Part shown: in pieces, positions 9,866-20,960 of the stretch
Position numbering within the stretch: the first letter of the stretch is position 1
How the letters are laid out: every line of letters begins with the position of its first letter
NCBI GenBank assembly: GCA_030248295.1
Contig: JASANH010000514.1
Coordinates: forward strand, 62,001 to 126,000
DNA: 64,000 nucleotides
Source: Mesodorylaimus sp. YZB2_4
Lineage: Eukaryota > Nematoda > Enoplea > Dorylaimida > Dorylaimidae
Reading direction: 5' to 3'
Made by a program: the position numbers and the translations under genes
The notes under the pieces: model-generated
Database searches by the model: none
What the model was told of the DNA's origin: nothing
What the model saw: only the letters and a program-made list of their open reading frames with translations

Positions 9866-12598
9866 AGAGAATGGGTGCCTTTGTACGTAGTTTGCCTCTG
9901 ATCATGTGCAGATCATTCGTCAGACGCAAAGCATGCGTTTTCTGTGTGTCGACCTGTAACAATTTTTTAAAATGATTCGAATGTTGCATCCCCTTTTGTG
10001 CTCTGTGTTCCATGTTCAGTCCGATGATAATAATTGTGACGCAAACATAAAAAATCGTAACATCGATATGCTTTACTCCTGTATAGATGACCATTCCATA
10101 ATTCCTGAGGTGCCCCATCCACCAATGTGAAAAATGAAACAACACGCTGCAATACTTTAAAAGTATATTTTAACCCTGGGAATAATCTTTTCAAATTCCT
10201 GTTACAGAAGCCTAATCTATGATTGCTGAAAATTGCTGTGAAACACTGAAAAACATGGCAATCAAGCAATTGGTCACGTGTTGAGATTTTTGTCCCTCCT
10301 GAAAAAGTACACACATGAAGGCGATAGGGGGTACATAGTATACTATTGCCCGTATACGACGTGTCAAACCAAACACGCCACCTCGCCCAGGCTAAGCACC
10401 CTGCAGGGTAGCTCATGATCAAGGTCTAAAACGAGAACATGCTGGCACCATAGAAAGCTGCGGGAATCTGCCGCACCCGTAAAAGTAGCACTTACTTGGT
10501 CGAATACGCCGTGCTAAGTCAGAAGTCAAAACAGCCGTGGTGACTTGCTGTGTTTTACAATATTAATTAGACATTCCTCGCGCAATGCTTTTAAGGCAGC
10601 TGATTTGCCAGTATCATTGAACAATACCTCAGCAGGTCAGATAGTAAATCGCCAATCGTGCTAGAAGCCTTATTTTAGAACTCCATAGTAGTAGTAAATA
10701 ATCGTAAATTTCAAACAGCCTACTTTTACTGTGCGTTACTACGCACGTGGTACTGAACATAGAATACGGCTTTTCGAATTTCGCTTAAAATTACCAGAAC
10801 CATGAAAGATACCGCAAACAAATGAAATAGGGATTATTGTTCATCGAACTCTGGTCTCGTAGCATTTTTATCTCCAAACAGACGGAAATTTTTCGGCCCT
10901 TCGGTAGATTGACGGGGTTTATAAGTTTTACGTAAAGGGGGAATTATAGGGTGCGCCTAATCTAAAAAAACAGTAACGGCTTGGCAGCAATGTCATTGGT
11001 TTATGATAACCAGGCTATTTTAGGCACGTACCCAGTAGCTGCCTTGGGGACCGGAGAATGGAACTAACATTACTCGTCCGAACGCATTACATGCGTTTGC
11101 TGTAAGCGGGCAAAAGTTATGATTGTCCTTGTGGGTTTGATAATAGCCATCCCAAATATCCCAACAAATCCACTGAATTGCCCTCAAAATGTCGGACGTC
11201 AGCACCGGTAATTTGACTCATGACCTAGTCGCATTGATGTTGACTATTCAGATTTCTCATCCCAAGATTATCCCAAGTGGCAATTTTGGGGATTCCATGT
11301 GTCATAAACTCCCCCAAATCCCACATAGGACTAATCGTGAACCATCCCAAAACCTCGCCCTGTCCTAGGTGCTAACCTGGTGTCATGTACGCATCAGTAG
11401 TGTGCATACTTGCCAGGTCATAATTTACGGCCGGATAGGATCAGATCCCATCCGTTCGGATCGGTTCATTCGGTCCGCGTTATCCGATCCGAAGTTCCAA
11501 GCCAATGGTGTTCAGATAACCGCAGGCAAACAACTATTAAAACTTTTCCCGATCCCCTCTGTAGTATAATGAATTAGATGAGATCAATATTGCGCATTGA
11601 TACTTTTCCCTGCTCACAAATAGAGACACGAGTCATCTTGTCGTTATTATTAACTATTTGAGACCGTAGAAAACATGGATGACTCAGATTTTGCAAATAG
11701 TTTGGAGTTAGTTAACAGAATTATTATTATTATATAAGCACATGCTTCACTGATTGAAACGAGCTAGCAGACTAATTGCCTCATATGTTGACTGTGAAGC
11801 CACTAAACCGAGTGCTGAAATAATAGGGCCATTGCTGGTGGTGCTATAGTCGGGGACATCACTGCCAAGTGTCACGAGTTACTGTCCTTGCAGGTACTCT
11901 ACAGACTAGAGCCTCGCTTGTTCCTTAGTGCGATCCCCAGGATTCTGTTTTCTATCATGTTCAGGACACACTTTTAAAATATAGAACGGTTCCTGGTTGG
12001 GTTGGCTTATTTCAGTCCTCACGGGGGGCTTCCCGGTTCTAAACGGGGCCATCAGATACGTAAGTTCCCGTCAAAAGCACGCGCAGGCCTTCACTAGTAT
12101 TTAGGCCTTTACTGTAGGCATTTTTGTCAGTGATAACAAAAGGTTGACAAGGAAGAGAGAAATGGCGTCAAGAATAAAAAATGTCTGCTCAATCAAAAAT
12201 CTAATGTCGAAACGGAACAACAGTTTTACTTGAGGTTGATATACCCGTATTCAGGGTTCTCTAAATTTTTATATGCGCCCGACCAGAGTTCATAGATGAC
12301 GGAGTAAAAGCAAGAATTTACGGCATGGTCACTGAAAGTACGCTATAACACAGCTAGATAAGTGAAGTCCTCGTGTCGTGGCTCGTGATTCGTGGTTCCT
12401 GCTTTCTAATAAAGGGTCCTAGAGAGAACTGTAGTAGTGAGAGAGTTAAGCCCAGAACCACCTTTGTGCGAGTGTTTATCTCAACAGACACATGCAGAGT
12501 ACAGGCGAAGGCTCATAGGAAAGATGTAGCAGGAGAAAGTGGAAAGGGTTTGCGGGTGGCAGAAGAGTCAAAAATGTTTCTTAGAAGAAAAGCATAAA
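9866..12598. other. Non-coding stretch
   Basis: No supported gene. The inverted-duplication arm continues to about 10690. An AAAATGTCGGACGTCAGC block at about 11187 recurs exactly near 27853. A GATCGG-rich patch lies near 11430-11510. Confidence 0.5.
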
Positions 12599-14452
12599 AT
12601 GGAATTCGAAAATCGCTACATTACGAGGCAAGTAGTCTGTGCAGCTATGATGAGCATCAATATGTACTATAAGAGGAGAAGTGGGAGAATACTCAGAGTT
12701 TGTCTGAGTTTTGTGCTGTTTTTGCTCGCGCAGATTGTATCTTCCCAGGACAAGATCGATGGCCCCATTCACTCCCTTCCACACCATCCCGTGATCACAC
12801 CTGATCGAGCCACGACCAAGGTACGGATCGTCTACGATGGCTCTGCCAAGACAAGAAATCAACCGCGCAGCCTGAACGAATGCCTGTACAGGGGACCAGT
12901 CATTCTAGACGACTTGGCCCAACTGCTGCTGCGCTTCCGGATGAACAAGGTGGCGCTGATCGCGGACATCGAGAAAGCATTCTTACAAGTCGGACTCCAA
13001 CCCGTATCAAGGGACGTCACGCGATTTCTTTGGCTCAAGAACCCCAAGAATCCAAGTGTCGAGGGCAACTTGCAAATCTATCGCTTCAAACGAGTGCCAT
13101 TCGGCGTAATATCAAGCCCGTTCCTGCTCGGGGCAACTATCAAGCACCGCCTGCAACTCTGTGGCGGTTCGGTAGCGAAGGAAATACAAGAACACATATA
13201 TGTAGACAACATGATCACAGGCGTGCAATCAACAGCTGATGCAATCGATTTCTATCAAATCGCAAAGAAGCTTTTCGATGAAGTATCAATGAATCTGCGA
13301 GAGTGGAACTCAAATGATCAAGAATTACTCAAAGCGATTCCAGAAGTGGACCGAGCAAAAGCGGCTCAAACGAAGGTCTTGGGCATCAAGTGGGACACTG
13401 GTTCTGACGTGATCTCGATCAACCATGCAGGGCCTGTCATCGAAGGTGAGCCTACAAAGCAGTCGGTACTCAGCTTCATTCATAAGGCCTTCGATCTTCT
13501 TGGCCTCATGTGCCCAGTAATGGTCAATGTCCCCCACTCCTTTCAAAGTCTATGGACGACAGATCTCAAATGGGATGATCAATTAACGAAATCCAACAAA
13601 GACAAATTGGATCAGATTCGAACAGAAATCAATGGCCTCAATCAATTCAAGTTAACGAGGTACCTAGGCAGCGGCCATGGACTGTATCAACTTCATGTCT
13701 TTTACGATGCATCAGAAAAGGCGTATGGGGCGGGCGTATATTTGCAATCTCAAACAGGCAAACCAAACCTCGTTTTTGCAAAGAGTCGGATGAAACCGAA
13801 GCGAGCAGACCAGTGGAAGGCGAAGGAACCGACAATTCCACGACTCGAACTGTTGGCAGCACATATTGGAGCGAAGATCCTCACCTTTGTCCGTGATGGA
13901 CTACAGGTTCAAATCGAAAGCACCTTCATGTGGATCGATTCCCAATGCGTCCTCCGGTGGCTTCAATCAAACAAGCAGCTTCAGACATTCGAGGCAAACC
14001 GAGTCGTCAAATACATTACAAGCATCAAGTCCATTAAATTTCACTATGTTACCAAGGAGGAAAATCCAGCCGATCTCCTGTCCAGAGGGACAGCGGCCAT
14101 GACTCTCAAAGACAAGTCAATATGGAGGCATGGACTGCAGTGGCTACGCCAGGCTGAAAAAACGTGGCCCGTGGTAGACGGATTCACGTTTGACCAGGAA
14201 GATATCAACAAAGGCAACATCGAGCCTCCCACAATTTATACAGCAACGACTAATTTCGCGGCGGAGGGTTCAGACGAGGTCAGCCGAATCTTTGTTGAAA
14301 GTCGATACTCAAGTTGGAGGAAACTGATACGTATCACCATCCTTTGCATGCGATTTGTGGCCAAGGTGAGGGGGAAGAGACGATCCTGCAGCAAAGCAGG
14401 CGAATTGGAACCATCGACGCCAGAAGAGATCGATATGGCGGAGAACTTATGA
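12599..14452 (+). CDS. BEL/Pao pol fragment: reverse transcriptase and RNase H
   Basis: From about 12760 the frame encodes the BEL/Pao RT: LPHHPV, KVRIVYDGSAKT, LNECLYRGP, IADIEKAFLQV, VPFGVISSPFLL and YVDNMITG. The polymerase box reads YVDN, where most RTs have YVDD; as I recall, BEL elements often carry N. It then continues into the DUF1759-type region (WDTGSD, FDLLG) and RNase H (FYDASEKAYGAG, PRLELLAA, WIDSQCVLRWL, NPADLLSRG). The first 50 residues are not pol: they include a hydrophobic, signal-peptide-like stretch (VCLSFVLFLLAQIVSSQ) fused directly before the RT. The frame ends at 14452, before the integrase. Confidence 0.85.
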   Translation: MEFENRYITRQVVCAAMMSINMYYKRRSGRILRVCLSFVLFLLAQIVSSQDKIDGPIHSLPHHPVITPDRATTKVRIVYDGSAKTRNQPRSLNECLYRGPVILDDLAQLLLRFRMNKVALIADIEKAFLQVGLQPVSRDVTRFLWLKNPKNPSVEGNLQIYRFKRVPFGVISSPFLLGATIKHRLQLCGGSVAKEIQEHIYVDNMITGVQSTADAIDFYQIAKKLFDEVSMNLREWNSNDQELLKAIPEVDRAKAAQTKVLGIKWDTGSDVISINHAGPVIEGEPTKQSVLSFIHKAFDLLGLMCPVMVNVPHSFQSLWTTDLKWDDQLTKSNKDKLDQIRTEINGLNQFKLTRYLGSGHGLYQLHVFYDASEKAYGAGVYLQSQTGKPNLVFAKSRMKPKRADQWKAKEPTIPRLELLAAHIGAKILTFVRDGLQVQIESTFMWIDSQCVLRWLQSNKQLQTFEANRVVKYITSIKSIKFHYVTKEENPADLLSRGTAAMTLKDKSIWRHGLQWLRQAEKTWPVVDGFTFDQEDINKGNIEPPTIYTATTNFAAEGSDEVSRIFVESRYSSWRKLIRITILCMRFVAKVRGKRRSCSKAGELEPSTPEEIDMAENL

Positions 14453-15174
14453 ATCAAAGCGAAGCAAGCAAAGTATTTCCCAGACGAGGTGGTGCGCCTG
14501 AAGAGGGTGCAGGTCGATCAGAAGGCAGTTCTCCTCAACAATGCAATACCGCTCCTATTAGATGAAGATGGCATTATTCGATGCGGTGGTAGAATTGGGC
14601 AATCTCAATTGATGCGATCAATCCTACACTCCTTCCGAAGAAGTCAAGGTTCACCCACCTGGTGATCAAAAAAGCTCATGAACAAACTGCATTGCGGCAT
14701 TTCGCACACCCTGGCTCAACTTCGAATGCGATTCTGGGTTCCAAACAGGTCGAGCAGAAGTCAATCGAGTAATCAAAAGATGTGGTGTCTCGTCGATGGG
14801 ACGGTGGACCGTACAAGCCTCCTCCAATGCCCGACTTGCCAAAGCCACGAGTCCAAGAATCGAAGGCGTTCTCCCACGTGGGCATCGATTACTTCGGCCC
14901 GCTCTACACAAGAGACAAGGGGTGCCAGCCGAAGTGGATCAGTATTGTAGCGTGTATGGTTACTCGAGCGATCCCTTTGGAACTGGTCGATGATATGACA
15001 AGCGAACAACTACTTCTGGGTCTCCAACGATTCATCGCCCGCCGAGGAGTACCACAGCTCATAATCTCTGACCATGGAGGCAATTTTAAACCCCCAAAAG
15101 TGCGTCTGCCAAGCGGGCAATCAATCAACCGATCAATCATGCACCTGTATCCAATCGAGATACCAGAGGATTAA
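14453..15174 (+). pseudogene. BEL/Pao zinc-finger and integrase region, frameshifted
   Basis: Pieces in different frames give GIIRCGGRIG (14570-14610), then HLVIKKAHEQTALRHFAHPG, then HCGISHTLAQLRMRFW. From 14782 follows the integrase core: VGIDYFGPLY, VTRAIPLELV, FIARRGVPQLIISDHGGNF. The D,D pair is visible, but the chain stops at 15174, soon after the second Asp, without the usual glutamate. Several frameshifts make this a fossil. Confidence 0.8.
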
Positions 15175-15200
15175 GATGGATCTTTCAAATAAGCGGCGGA

Positions 15201-15470
15201 GTGTCGCGAACGCGAGCTAAGATCAAGAGCGTCACAGCCCAGGCATGTTGGAAATGTGAAGTGATAATGTAAAGGTGGTGATAGAAGAATCGAGAGATCA
15301 TAGGGTAGTGTCGTTTTATGTGAAGCGAGTGTACGGTCGTTTATCAAGTACTCTATCGAAATATAACCTATATAAATCAAATCAACGTGTGATTCCGTCG
15401 TCGCAACATCAATTTCCACTGCGCGATCAATCGACGACAGAATTATTTGGTAGCAGAGCGTGGTTCGGCC
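15201..15470 (+). repeat. Putative BEL/Pao LTR and primer-binding site
   Basis: A segment beginning TGTCGCG and ending CGACGACA (15201-15439) is followed by TTTGGTAGCAGAGC at 15446-15459, which resembles the primer-binding area after BEL LTRs. A TATATAAA-like box lies near 15370. Only one LTR-like copy was seen, so the exact limits are unproven. Confidence 0.45.
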
Positions 15471-15589
15471 GAACCAAGAATCAAATCGAAAGCGCTGAGC
15501 CAGCCTCAACATTCAACTGCTTTGTCTCGTCAGCCGCAATCAACAATCAAGAGCTGAATCACCTCGAGCCACACATCAAGGATCAAGCT

Positions 15590-15880
15590 CAAACCAACGA
15601 CCTGTGGGAGCTCGAGAAGATTGGCATCACTGATCAAATCAATGAACGTGACGACGCGAAAGCCATGCAGATATTCAATGAAACTATCCACTTCGAGGAC
15701 AATCGATATCAAGTTCAATGGCCGCAAAAAGGTGAACATCTCGATCTGACAGACAACTACGGGCTATCCATCGGGCGACTCAAGTCAGTGATCCGTCGCC
15801 TCCAATACGACCCCGAGCTGATGATCAAGTACGATGCTATAATCCAGGATCAGCTGCAAAACCAGGATCAGCTGATTTGA
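15590..15880 (+). pseudogene. BEL/Pao pol segment preceding RT
   Basis: The frame reads LWELEKIGI, DDAKAMQIFNETI, NRYQVQWPQK, LTDNYGLSIGRLKSVIRRL and ends at IIQDQL, then a stop. In intact BEL/Pao polyproteins this stretch lies just N-terminal to the LPHHPV start of RT. Here it is found 3 kb downstream of that RT. Confidence 0.75.
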
Positions 15881-16740
15881 GTGAATATCTCTCGTTTTTC
15901 CAAGTTTTCTTGGTGTCATAAACAGGTTTCTAAAATGGCAATGCTTTTTATTTTCTGCAGTCGTTTTATAGTGTATTCATTTTCTATGTCTGGGGTCCTG
16001 AGTGCGCATGCGCTTGGCTGCTTGAACTTGAACTAATGTGTTTTAATAAAAGTTTTGCGTGAGAGCACCGAGACTTGCTGGCTTTTCAAACTTGCGAGTT
16101 TTTGGAGTTCGGGAGTGCGGGAAGTGTGAGTTTTTGAAGTATGATATGGTTCTGGTCGATTAAGACGCAGGCTTTGGACTGATCGCTTTTATCACCGTTT
16201 TGCTCGCAGCTTAGAAGAACTTGGCCGACGCACGCGAGTCAACACGTTATCCTAATTGGTCATAAGGTTTCTGAACTGTTGTTATCATTTTTATGCTGTT
16301 CAAAATGCACCGCGGATGATAATGGGCAGATAATAATTGGGAGGTCACGTCTGTTGTTGGCTGGTCGGTACTCCTATCGAGAAGTTAGCATTTCAACATC
16401 CTTTTGCCTTCAAATAGTAAAATATCGCTGAAAAAAATTCCTGCCGCGAGAGAGGTTCGTTTCTGACCCCAGGGGATGATGTAAAACATTTCTGATCTCG
16501 TCGTTCGAAGTTTCCCGAATATCTGACCTTCTTCTTGCACTAATTTAACAAGAACGTTAACTGGAGTTCGGACATGACCGTGAAATCTAAGAGCTTCGTT
16601 ACAAAACTAATGCAATCTTTTCCGATGGACAAACATCAATTATTTCTAGGTGCAGCATTTCATCTCGGACCGGCGACAGCCTTTGTTTCATGGATTTCTG
16701 AAAAAATAGCCGAATGTTTTGCGCATGCTCACAAAGTCCA
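15881..16740. other. Non-coding stretch
   Basis: No gene or clear repeat recognised. Confidence 0.4.
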
Positions 16741-16775
16741 ATAGCACGAAGGTGCGGGAAGGTCGCGCTACGTGC

Positions 16776-17010
16776 CCTTTCGATAAAACCTGATCAACAT
16801 CAAAGGTTAAAGTTCGACTTGCATGGCTAAACACCCGGGTGCTTTCATAAACAAAGGGCATACACTCGATTTTTACCAAGCACCTCGCGCATGAAATCAA
16901 GCATGATCAGCATAAAAGATTCGTGCAGAGCTGGCAAAGTTGTCTAATCAGAGAAAACAGCTTTGTTTTTCAAAGGAAAAGATATCGTTTGTTTCTTGGC
17001 CCCTTTATAA
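16776..17010 (+). promoter_or_regulatory. Promoter region of MSWQPP copy 5
   Basis: The distal block CCTGATCAACATCAAAGG lies at about 16789-16806, the proximal block GCATGATCAGCATAAAAG at 16901-16918, and TTTATAAG at 17004-17011. All sit at the distances seen before copies 1 and 10. Confidence 0.6.
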
Positions 17011-17059
17011 GACTAGCTTAAGCCATGTGAGGCCATTATTAGCTGCTTCCTCAGAAGCG

Positions 17060-17248
17060 ATGTCGTGGCAGCCACCTTGCGAGGATCTCCTGACCACAAT
17101 GGTAATCGCAAGAGAAAATAAGGGAATCATGGCTTCTATCTCGATGTCAGGCCAGGAACGACTACGAACGGAATGGATGGCGCAATTGGATCCATGGCTG
17201 TGTCAACGGCGCCAAGAAAAGTTATTATTGCAGGCGAATTCACAATAA
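17060..17248 (+). CDS. MSWQPP-family small protein, copy 5
   Basis: Intronless, 62 residues, starting MSWQPPCEDLLTTMVI. The tail has SISMSGQER, EWM, QLD and QRRQEKLL, which aligns across its full length with the 4820 copy and partly with the 32902 copy. The tail could form an amphipathic helix rich in Gln and Arg. The longer in-frame ORF upstream (from 16940) lies over the promoter blocks, so the motif ATG after the TATA box is preferred. Function unknown. Confidence 0.76.
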   Translation: MSWQPPCEDLLTTMVIARENKGIMASISMSGQERLRTEWMAQLDPWLCQRRQEKLLLQANSQ

Positions 17249-18471
17249 CATGCCTCGGCTTGATACTTGGGGAAAGAGGTACATTCTGTAATATTCGCAG
17301 GTTATGTTTTATTGCCGCTTGACAAACTTATTTGAAGCCGTTCACCGCGTCTCTTTTTGTTTAATGAGTAAAAGCTTGTGCTGTGATTATTTGTACAATG
17401 CTGCTCGTAACACAATCAAATGTAAGCTTGCCGTTTCAAGGTATCCAAAGTCGTGACAGTTTAGATCTACAGTACTTTTCAAAATGGATTTGGATAAGTA
17501 CAGCTAGAACTATCGTTGTGCGGGCGCGGAGGCGCTGCGGTTCGGCGCTCTCTACGCGTTTGCCAGGCAGAGAGCAGCTGGACTCGTCCCGGGTTGATCC
17601 CTGGTGCTGGAGGTCGGTTTGCGAACCATAACCCTTCGCTGACCTCGCATGCCAGGCCGTGGGTGACTCCCTAGTCGGCTGTTTACCTCGACAAGGTTCA
17701 CAACCCACCCACCGTTGAGGAAGGCGGTCCAGTCCCGGATGCCCTCGTGTGGACATGCTCGCAGTGGAGACGCATAGAGGGACGCTGCTGTGAGAGCTGG
17801 TCCCCGCACAGGCTCTATGGTTAGAAGGTCTAAACAGGTCAGTTGCATCAGTTGCAGCAGCGATTCTCAGATGGACCAGCACAACCTCTCGCATGAAGTC
17901 TGTTTTCATAGGCTCGTATGGTGAAGTGTTTCGAAACAGGAAAAGGTTAGCGCCAAGTCGGGGCTATGCAGCGACAGAAGTTCAGGGTCGTTGCTGCCAA
18001 ATCATGTTAGTCACCAAAAAAGCATGGAAAGACTTTATGCACGCTCGTGGTCGACAACCTCGTACTGGGACAAGAGATAACCTGCTTCAGGCTCTGGGTA
18101 GAGTTTCGGGAACCTATTACATCCAAAAATGCCGCATCCTACGCATCGCAGCGAGCTATGTTTTTATGTTAGTGCCAATTCCAATCCATCGTGTCCTAGC
18201 AGGGAAAAAGGTGTACAGAAGATAAGTGTAAACCCCGCTGGGCACGCCATGGCGAGAGGGAGAGGCTATCGATACGCTCCCCTGACTGGGACGTCAACCT
18301 TCCCGGTTGATGTTTCGGGCAGGTATACTGTAGTCGCTTGACTAACCTTCCCTAGAAACAAGAGAGTAACTGCCCTGAAACACTAACAAGGGAACATCGC
18401 CAACCGGGAACATTGTAAGCTGCAAGAGCGTTGCTGTTGTTCTCCTTCCAGAAGCATAAAATAAGATCAAA
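17249..18471. repeat. Non-coding; two dispersed repeat blocks
   Basis: About 17465-17850 is a diverged copy, on the - strand, of the repeat at 56850-57070 (CTCCAC...GCGAGGGCATCC). About 18240-18345 resembles 56740-56830 on the + strand, sharing GGTTGATGTTTC and TAGTCGC. No host gene is supported. Confidence 0.5.
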
Positions 18472-19726
18472 TCAGATTAAATCAGAATATTCGTTCCTGC
18501 GAAGATTTGTCAGCGACGAGCAATAAGCTCCGTTTCTATATTCTAACATTGCTGGCCAATCATCGGCAAACTCCTTGTCTCGGGGCTTGGAGCGTCTTTT
18601 GATGAAAAGTATGAAGAATATTGAACAGATCAACAAAATGAGCGAACAGACTCCGATTAAAAGTGCTAACACGTGGGTATGTGGAATTGTTGTCTGGACT
18701 GAAGTACCTGAAAGAAAAGAATCGAACAAGAAATTTTCCAGGAAGAGGTTTCCTCCACGTCACTCGAAGCTCCTAGGTGACCTCACTTATCGACTATGAG
18801 ATGGGGGATTCCTATCGTTACCCCGATCAGATTAAAAGTAATAAAGTCTTGTTTAGAATCAAAGAGCATTGAAGAAAATACGGACTCTCTTGACTATTTT
18901 GCGTAGCCCAGATTATTTTTGCTTTCCAACAGAAACTTTAAAAATGAGGCAGATATGGGCAAGCAGACGCGAGAAGATATGGTCAAAATTCTGATTGAAA
19001 CCACCCCTAACGAATTGTCACCTAGGAAACTGTCCTGATGAAATATAATTGTTTCAGCAAAAACCGCCTCGCTAATGGCAACAGAAAAACCATGCGACTT
19101 TCAGTGACCTATCGTTGGCTTAAAAATCCTAGAATTTATCTACGACAACAAACTTAGATGAAATAAAAAGAAAATCTTTCGCCATATTCTAAAATTGGCC
19201 TTTTTCTGCGAAATGCTGATATCTCAAGCAGGCAATTTAGTTTATTTCCACTAAAATATTTCTTACTCTTGCTTTCATTTTGCGAATACTCTTCCAACGA
19301 TCGGTCGGATGAGAAACCCGTTTCGTTAAAATTAAATACCGCCCAACAAATTTTTCCCCTGTATTCTGTGGACACATTCAGAACTTTGCCATTCAATCCA
19401 CAGCAACCAGCATAATGATAAGTAAGTGATGTTGGACATTTCGGCCCGCGGTGGGCCAAATATTGGCTGCCAACGTCAAATATTACAAGATGATTGTTGT
19501 CAGTGAGGGAAAAATTCTCGAGTAGATCTGACAAATTATCAAAGAATGCGACTAAACTTTCATTTGCATTGATTTTATGACCTCTTAGTCTGTGGTAAGA
19601 ATGAAATTGATTTAAACAACTGGAAACACCCGTTTCACACACGCACGATGAACAGGGTTGGAGATTTCCGAATCTGAACTGGATCAGAATCAAAAGGAAA
19701 ATAGGGAAAACGGAACATGTGGCCAT
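18472..19726 (-). CDS. Orphan type I membrane protein, two exons
   Basis: The family is not recognised. Exon 1 (19726-19267) encodes a signal peptide (residues 1-21) and a cysteine-rich ectodomain with five N-glycosylation sequons (NES, NFS, NVS, NET, NES). It ends in phase 1 at AAGA|GTAAGA. Exon 2 (18707-18472) follows a TTCTTTCAG acceptor, keeps the frame, and encodes a transmembrane helix (LALLIGVCSLILLICSIFFI) and a basic then tyrosine-containing tail ending NEYSDLI. The total is 231 residues. A small extra exon in the 559-base intron is possible. The topology fits a surface receptor or adhesion protein, but there is no domain evidence for this. Confidence 0.65.
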
Positions 19727-20133
19727 TTTACTTTCTTCTCGTTGGAACGCAGATGCACGTTTGTGGCGTGTGTGTTCGTCCCATGCCACGTGCCCCAACG
19801 TACTCGTATACTGCCTGATAACGCAGTTTACAACCAAGACAGCAATTTGTAACCGTTTTTATGCCCAATGCAAGAAGACAGTAAAATTTGGCAGACTTTA
19901 CTTTGCGCTATTTTCTAATGCTCGACCTAAGACCAGTTTTAAGACAGAAGTCATAAATCATTTTGGAGGTTTCCATGGCGAAAAATCATAAAATTTGACA
20001 AGTTCTTTTGCTGCCTTGCTGCCTTAAAATGTCCTCAAGGAGAATTTAGTGTGTGCTTAGATGGTAAAGTTATTGTTCGAATATACGGATTTTTGAAGAA
20101 TATATAAGCGAAAAACCATGATTAGACAAGTAT

Positions 20134-20184
20134 AAAGATATAAATTTGTAAAAGATCCTGTAAAAAATACAAATTTATATCTTT
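20134..20184. repeat. Perfect 17-bp inverted repeat (hairpin)
   Basis: AAAGATATAAATTTGTA (20134-20150) is followed after 17 bases by its exact complement (20168-20184). No host gene overlaps it. Confidence 0.85.
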
Positions 20185-20299
20185 CACAGGATACACGGGC
20201 ATGCTTTCGTGTTTTGTCAGGGATTACTTGGCTACTTCTTGGGCAGTTGCGATTGGGATGGACGCTTCTTCTACTACGCATACACATGCTAAGAAGGCG

Positions 20300-20455
20300 A
20301 AGATCGCGTAACTCGTCATCGACTAGCAACGGGTTACGGCGTCTGCCTCTCACGCTGGGTGCGCACTTACAGGGAAAGGCTCGACTCCCGCCTCGGTACA
20401 AGATGATTGTCAAATATGTGTTCCTAGCCCTCGAGTGCTCTATATATTGCGTGGC
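20300..20455 (+). repeat. tRNA-derived SINE copy
   Basis: It contains GGCGTCTGCCTCTCACG, a B-box-like GGCTCGACTC, and the family tail ending CCCTCGAGTGC. It is diverged from the copies at 26299 and 63656. Confidence 0.55.
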
Positions 20456-20724
20456 AAAGTAGCCACAGTAGAGAAAGCATAAACCTCGCCGCATCGCGGC
20501 CATCCTGGAAATAAGAAAACATAATCATAACGCTGATCGTGCCTGATCGCCAGCGCTATCTATGTACAAAATCTTTTACAAAAAAGTCACCCGAACCCTA
20601 TTTCCAAATTTCGCGCCTTTTCCTGATGCTCCTCCTTATCGATCGAATCGAGCCAAGGATCCATACAATTACTGATTAGCCTATTCTGTCCTTTTCTTTC
20701 ATCATGCTTCTATGCGTGGTCTTG

Positions 20725-20960
20725 CGGCCTGAATTTCAAATTGGCGCCTCCAGAGTAGGATCTAGTAGCGTTTATGACGGCCTTTGACTTTGAATTGGAA
20801 GCAAACAAGTCCGTCAGCCGCTTCATCGTCGAATGATGTCCAGTCGATACTCCCTTACGGACGATCGTTTGGTAGCTGTTTTGAATGTGGTGGGCGTATC
20901 TTCGCCAGTCGGTGAAGTTTCGCTTCTACGCGTAACCTCTTCACCCACGATACGTTGCGC
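20725..20960 (+). repeat. Dispersed block duplicated at 52.25-52.74 kb
   Basis: TGAATTTCAAATTGGC and GTAGCGTTTATGAC are shared, followed further on by CGTTTGGTA.GCTGTT and GAATGTGGTG. About 250 extra bases lie inside the 52 kb copy. Confidence 0.55.

Larger units (their letters stand above)
12599..15880 (+). mobile_element. BEL/Pao LTR retrotransposon, degenerate and permuted
   Basis: The order along the + strand is unusual. RT and RNase H (12760-14452) come first, then a frameshifted zinc-finger and integrase core (14480-15174), then an LTR/primer-binding-like segment (15200-15470). Last is the BEL-specific pol segment that normally sits just N-terminal to RT (15590-15880). No capsid or nucleocapsid region and no second LTR was found. 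The ORFs are broken between 14452 and 14800, so the element is dead. See the separate entries for its parts. Confidence 0.8.

Noticed and set aside
9967-10422. 151-codon open frame on the - strand
   Set aside because: No motif, signal peptide, splice context or conservation in the mirrored arm near 30 kb.
15275-15510. N-terminal extension of the 15.3-15.9 kb frame as gag
   Set aside because: It runs across the LTR-like and primer-binding segment. No capsid or zinc-knuckle motif is visible.
17436-17909. 157-codon - strand frame
   Set aside because: It lies within a dispersed repeat also seen at 56.9 kb, where the frame is not conserved. Its high Arg/Ser content reflects GC-rich repeat DNA.
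20057-20503. 148-codon - strand frame
   Set aside because: It spans the hairpin, an inverted-repeat end and a SINE in antisense.
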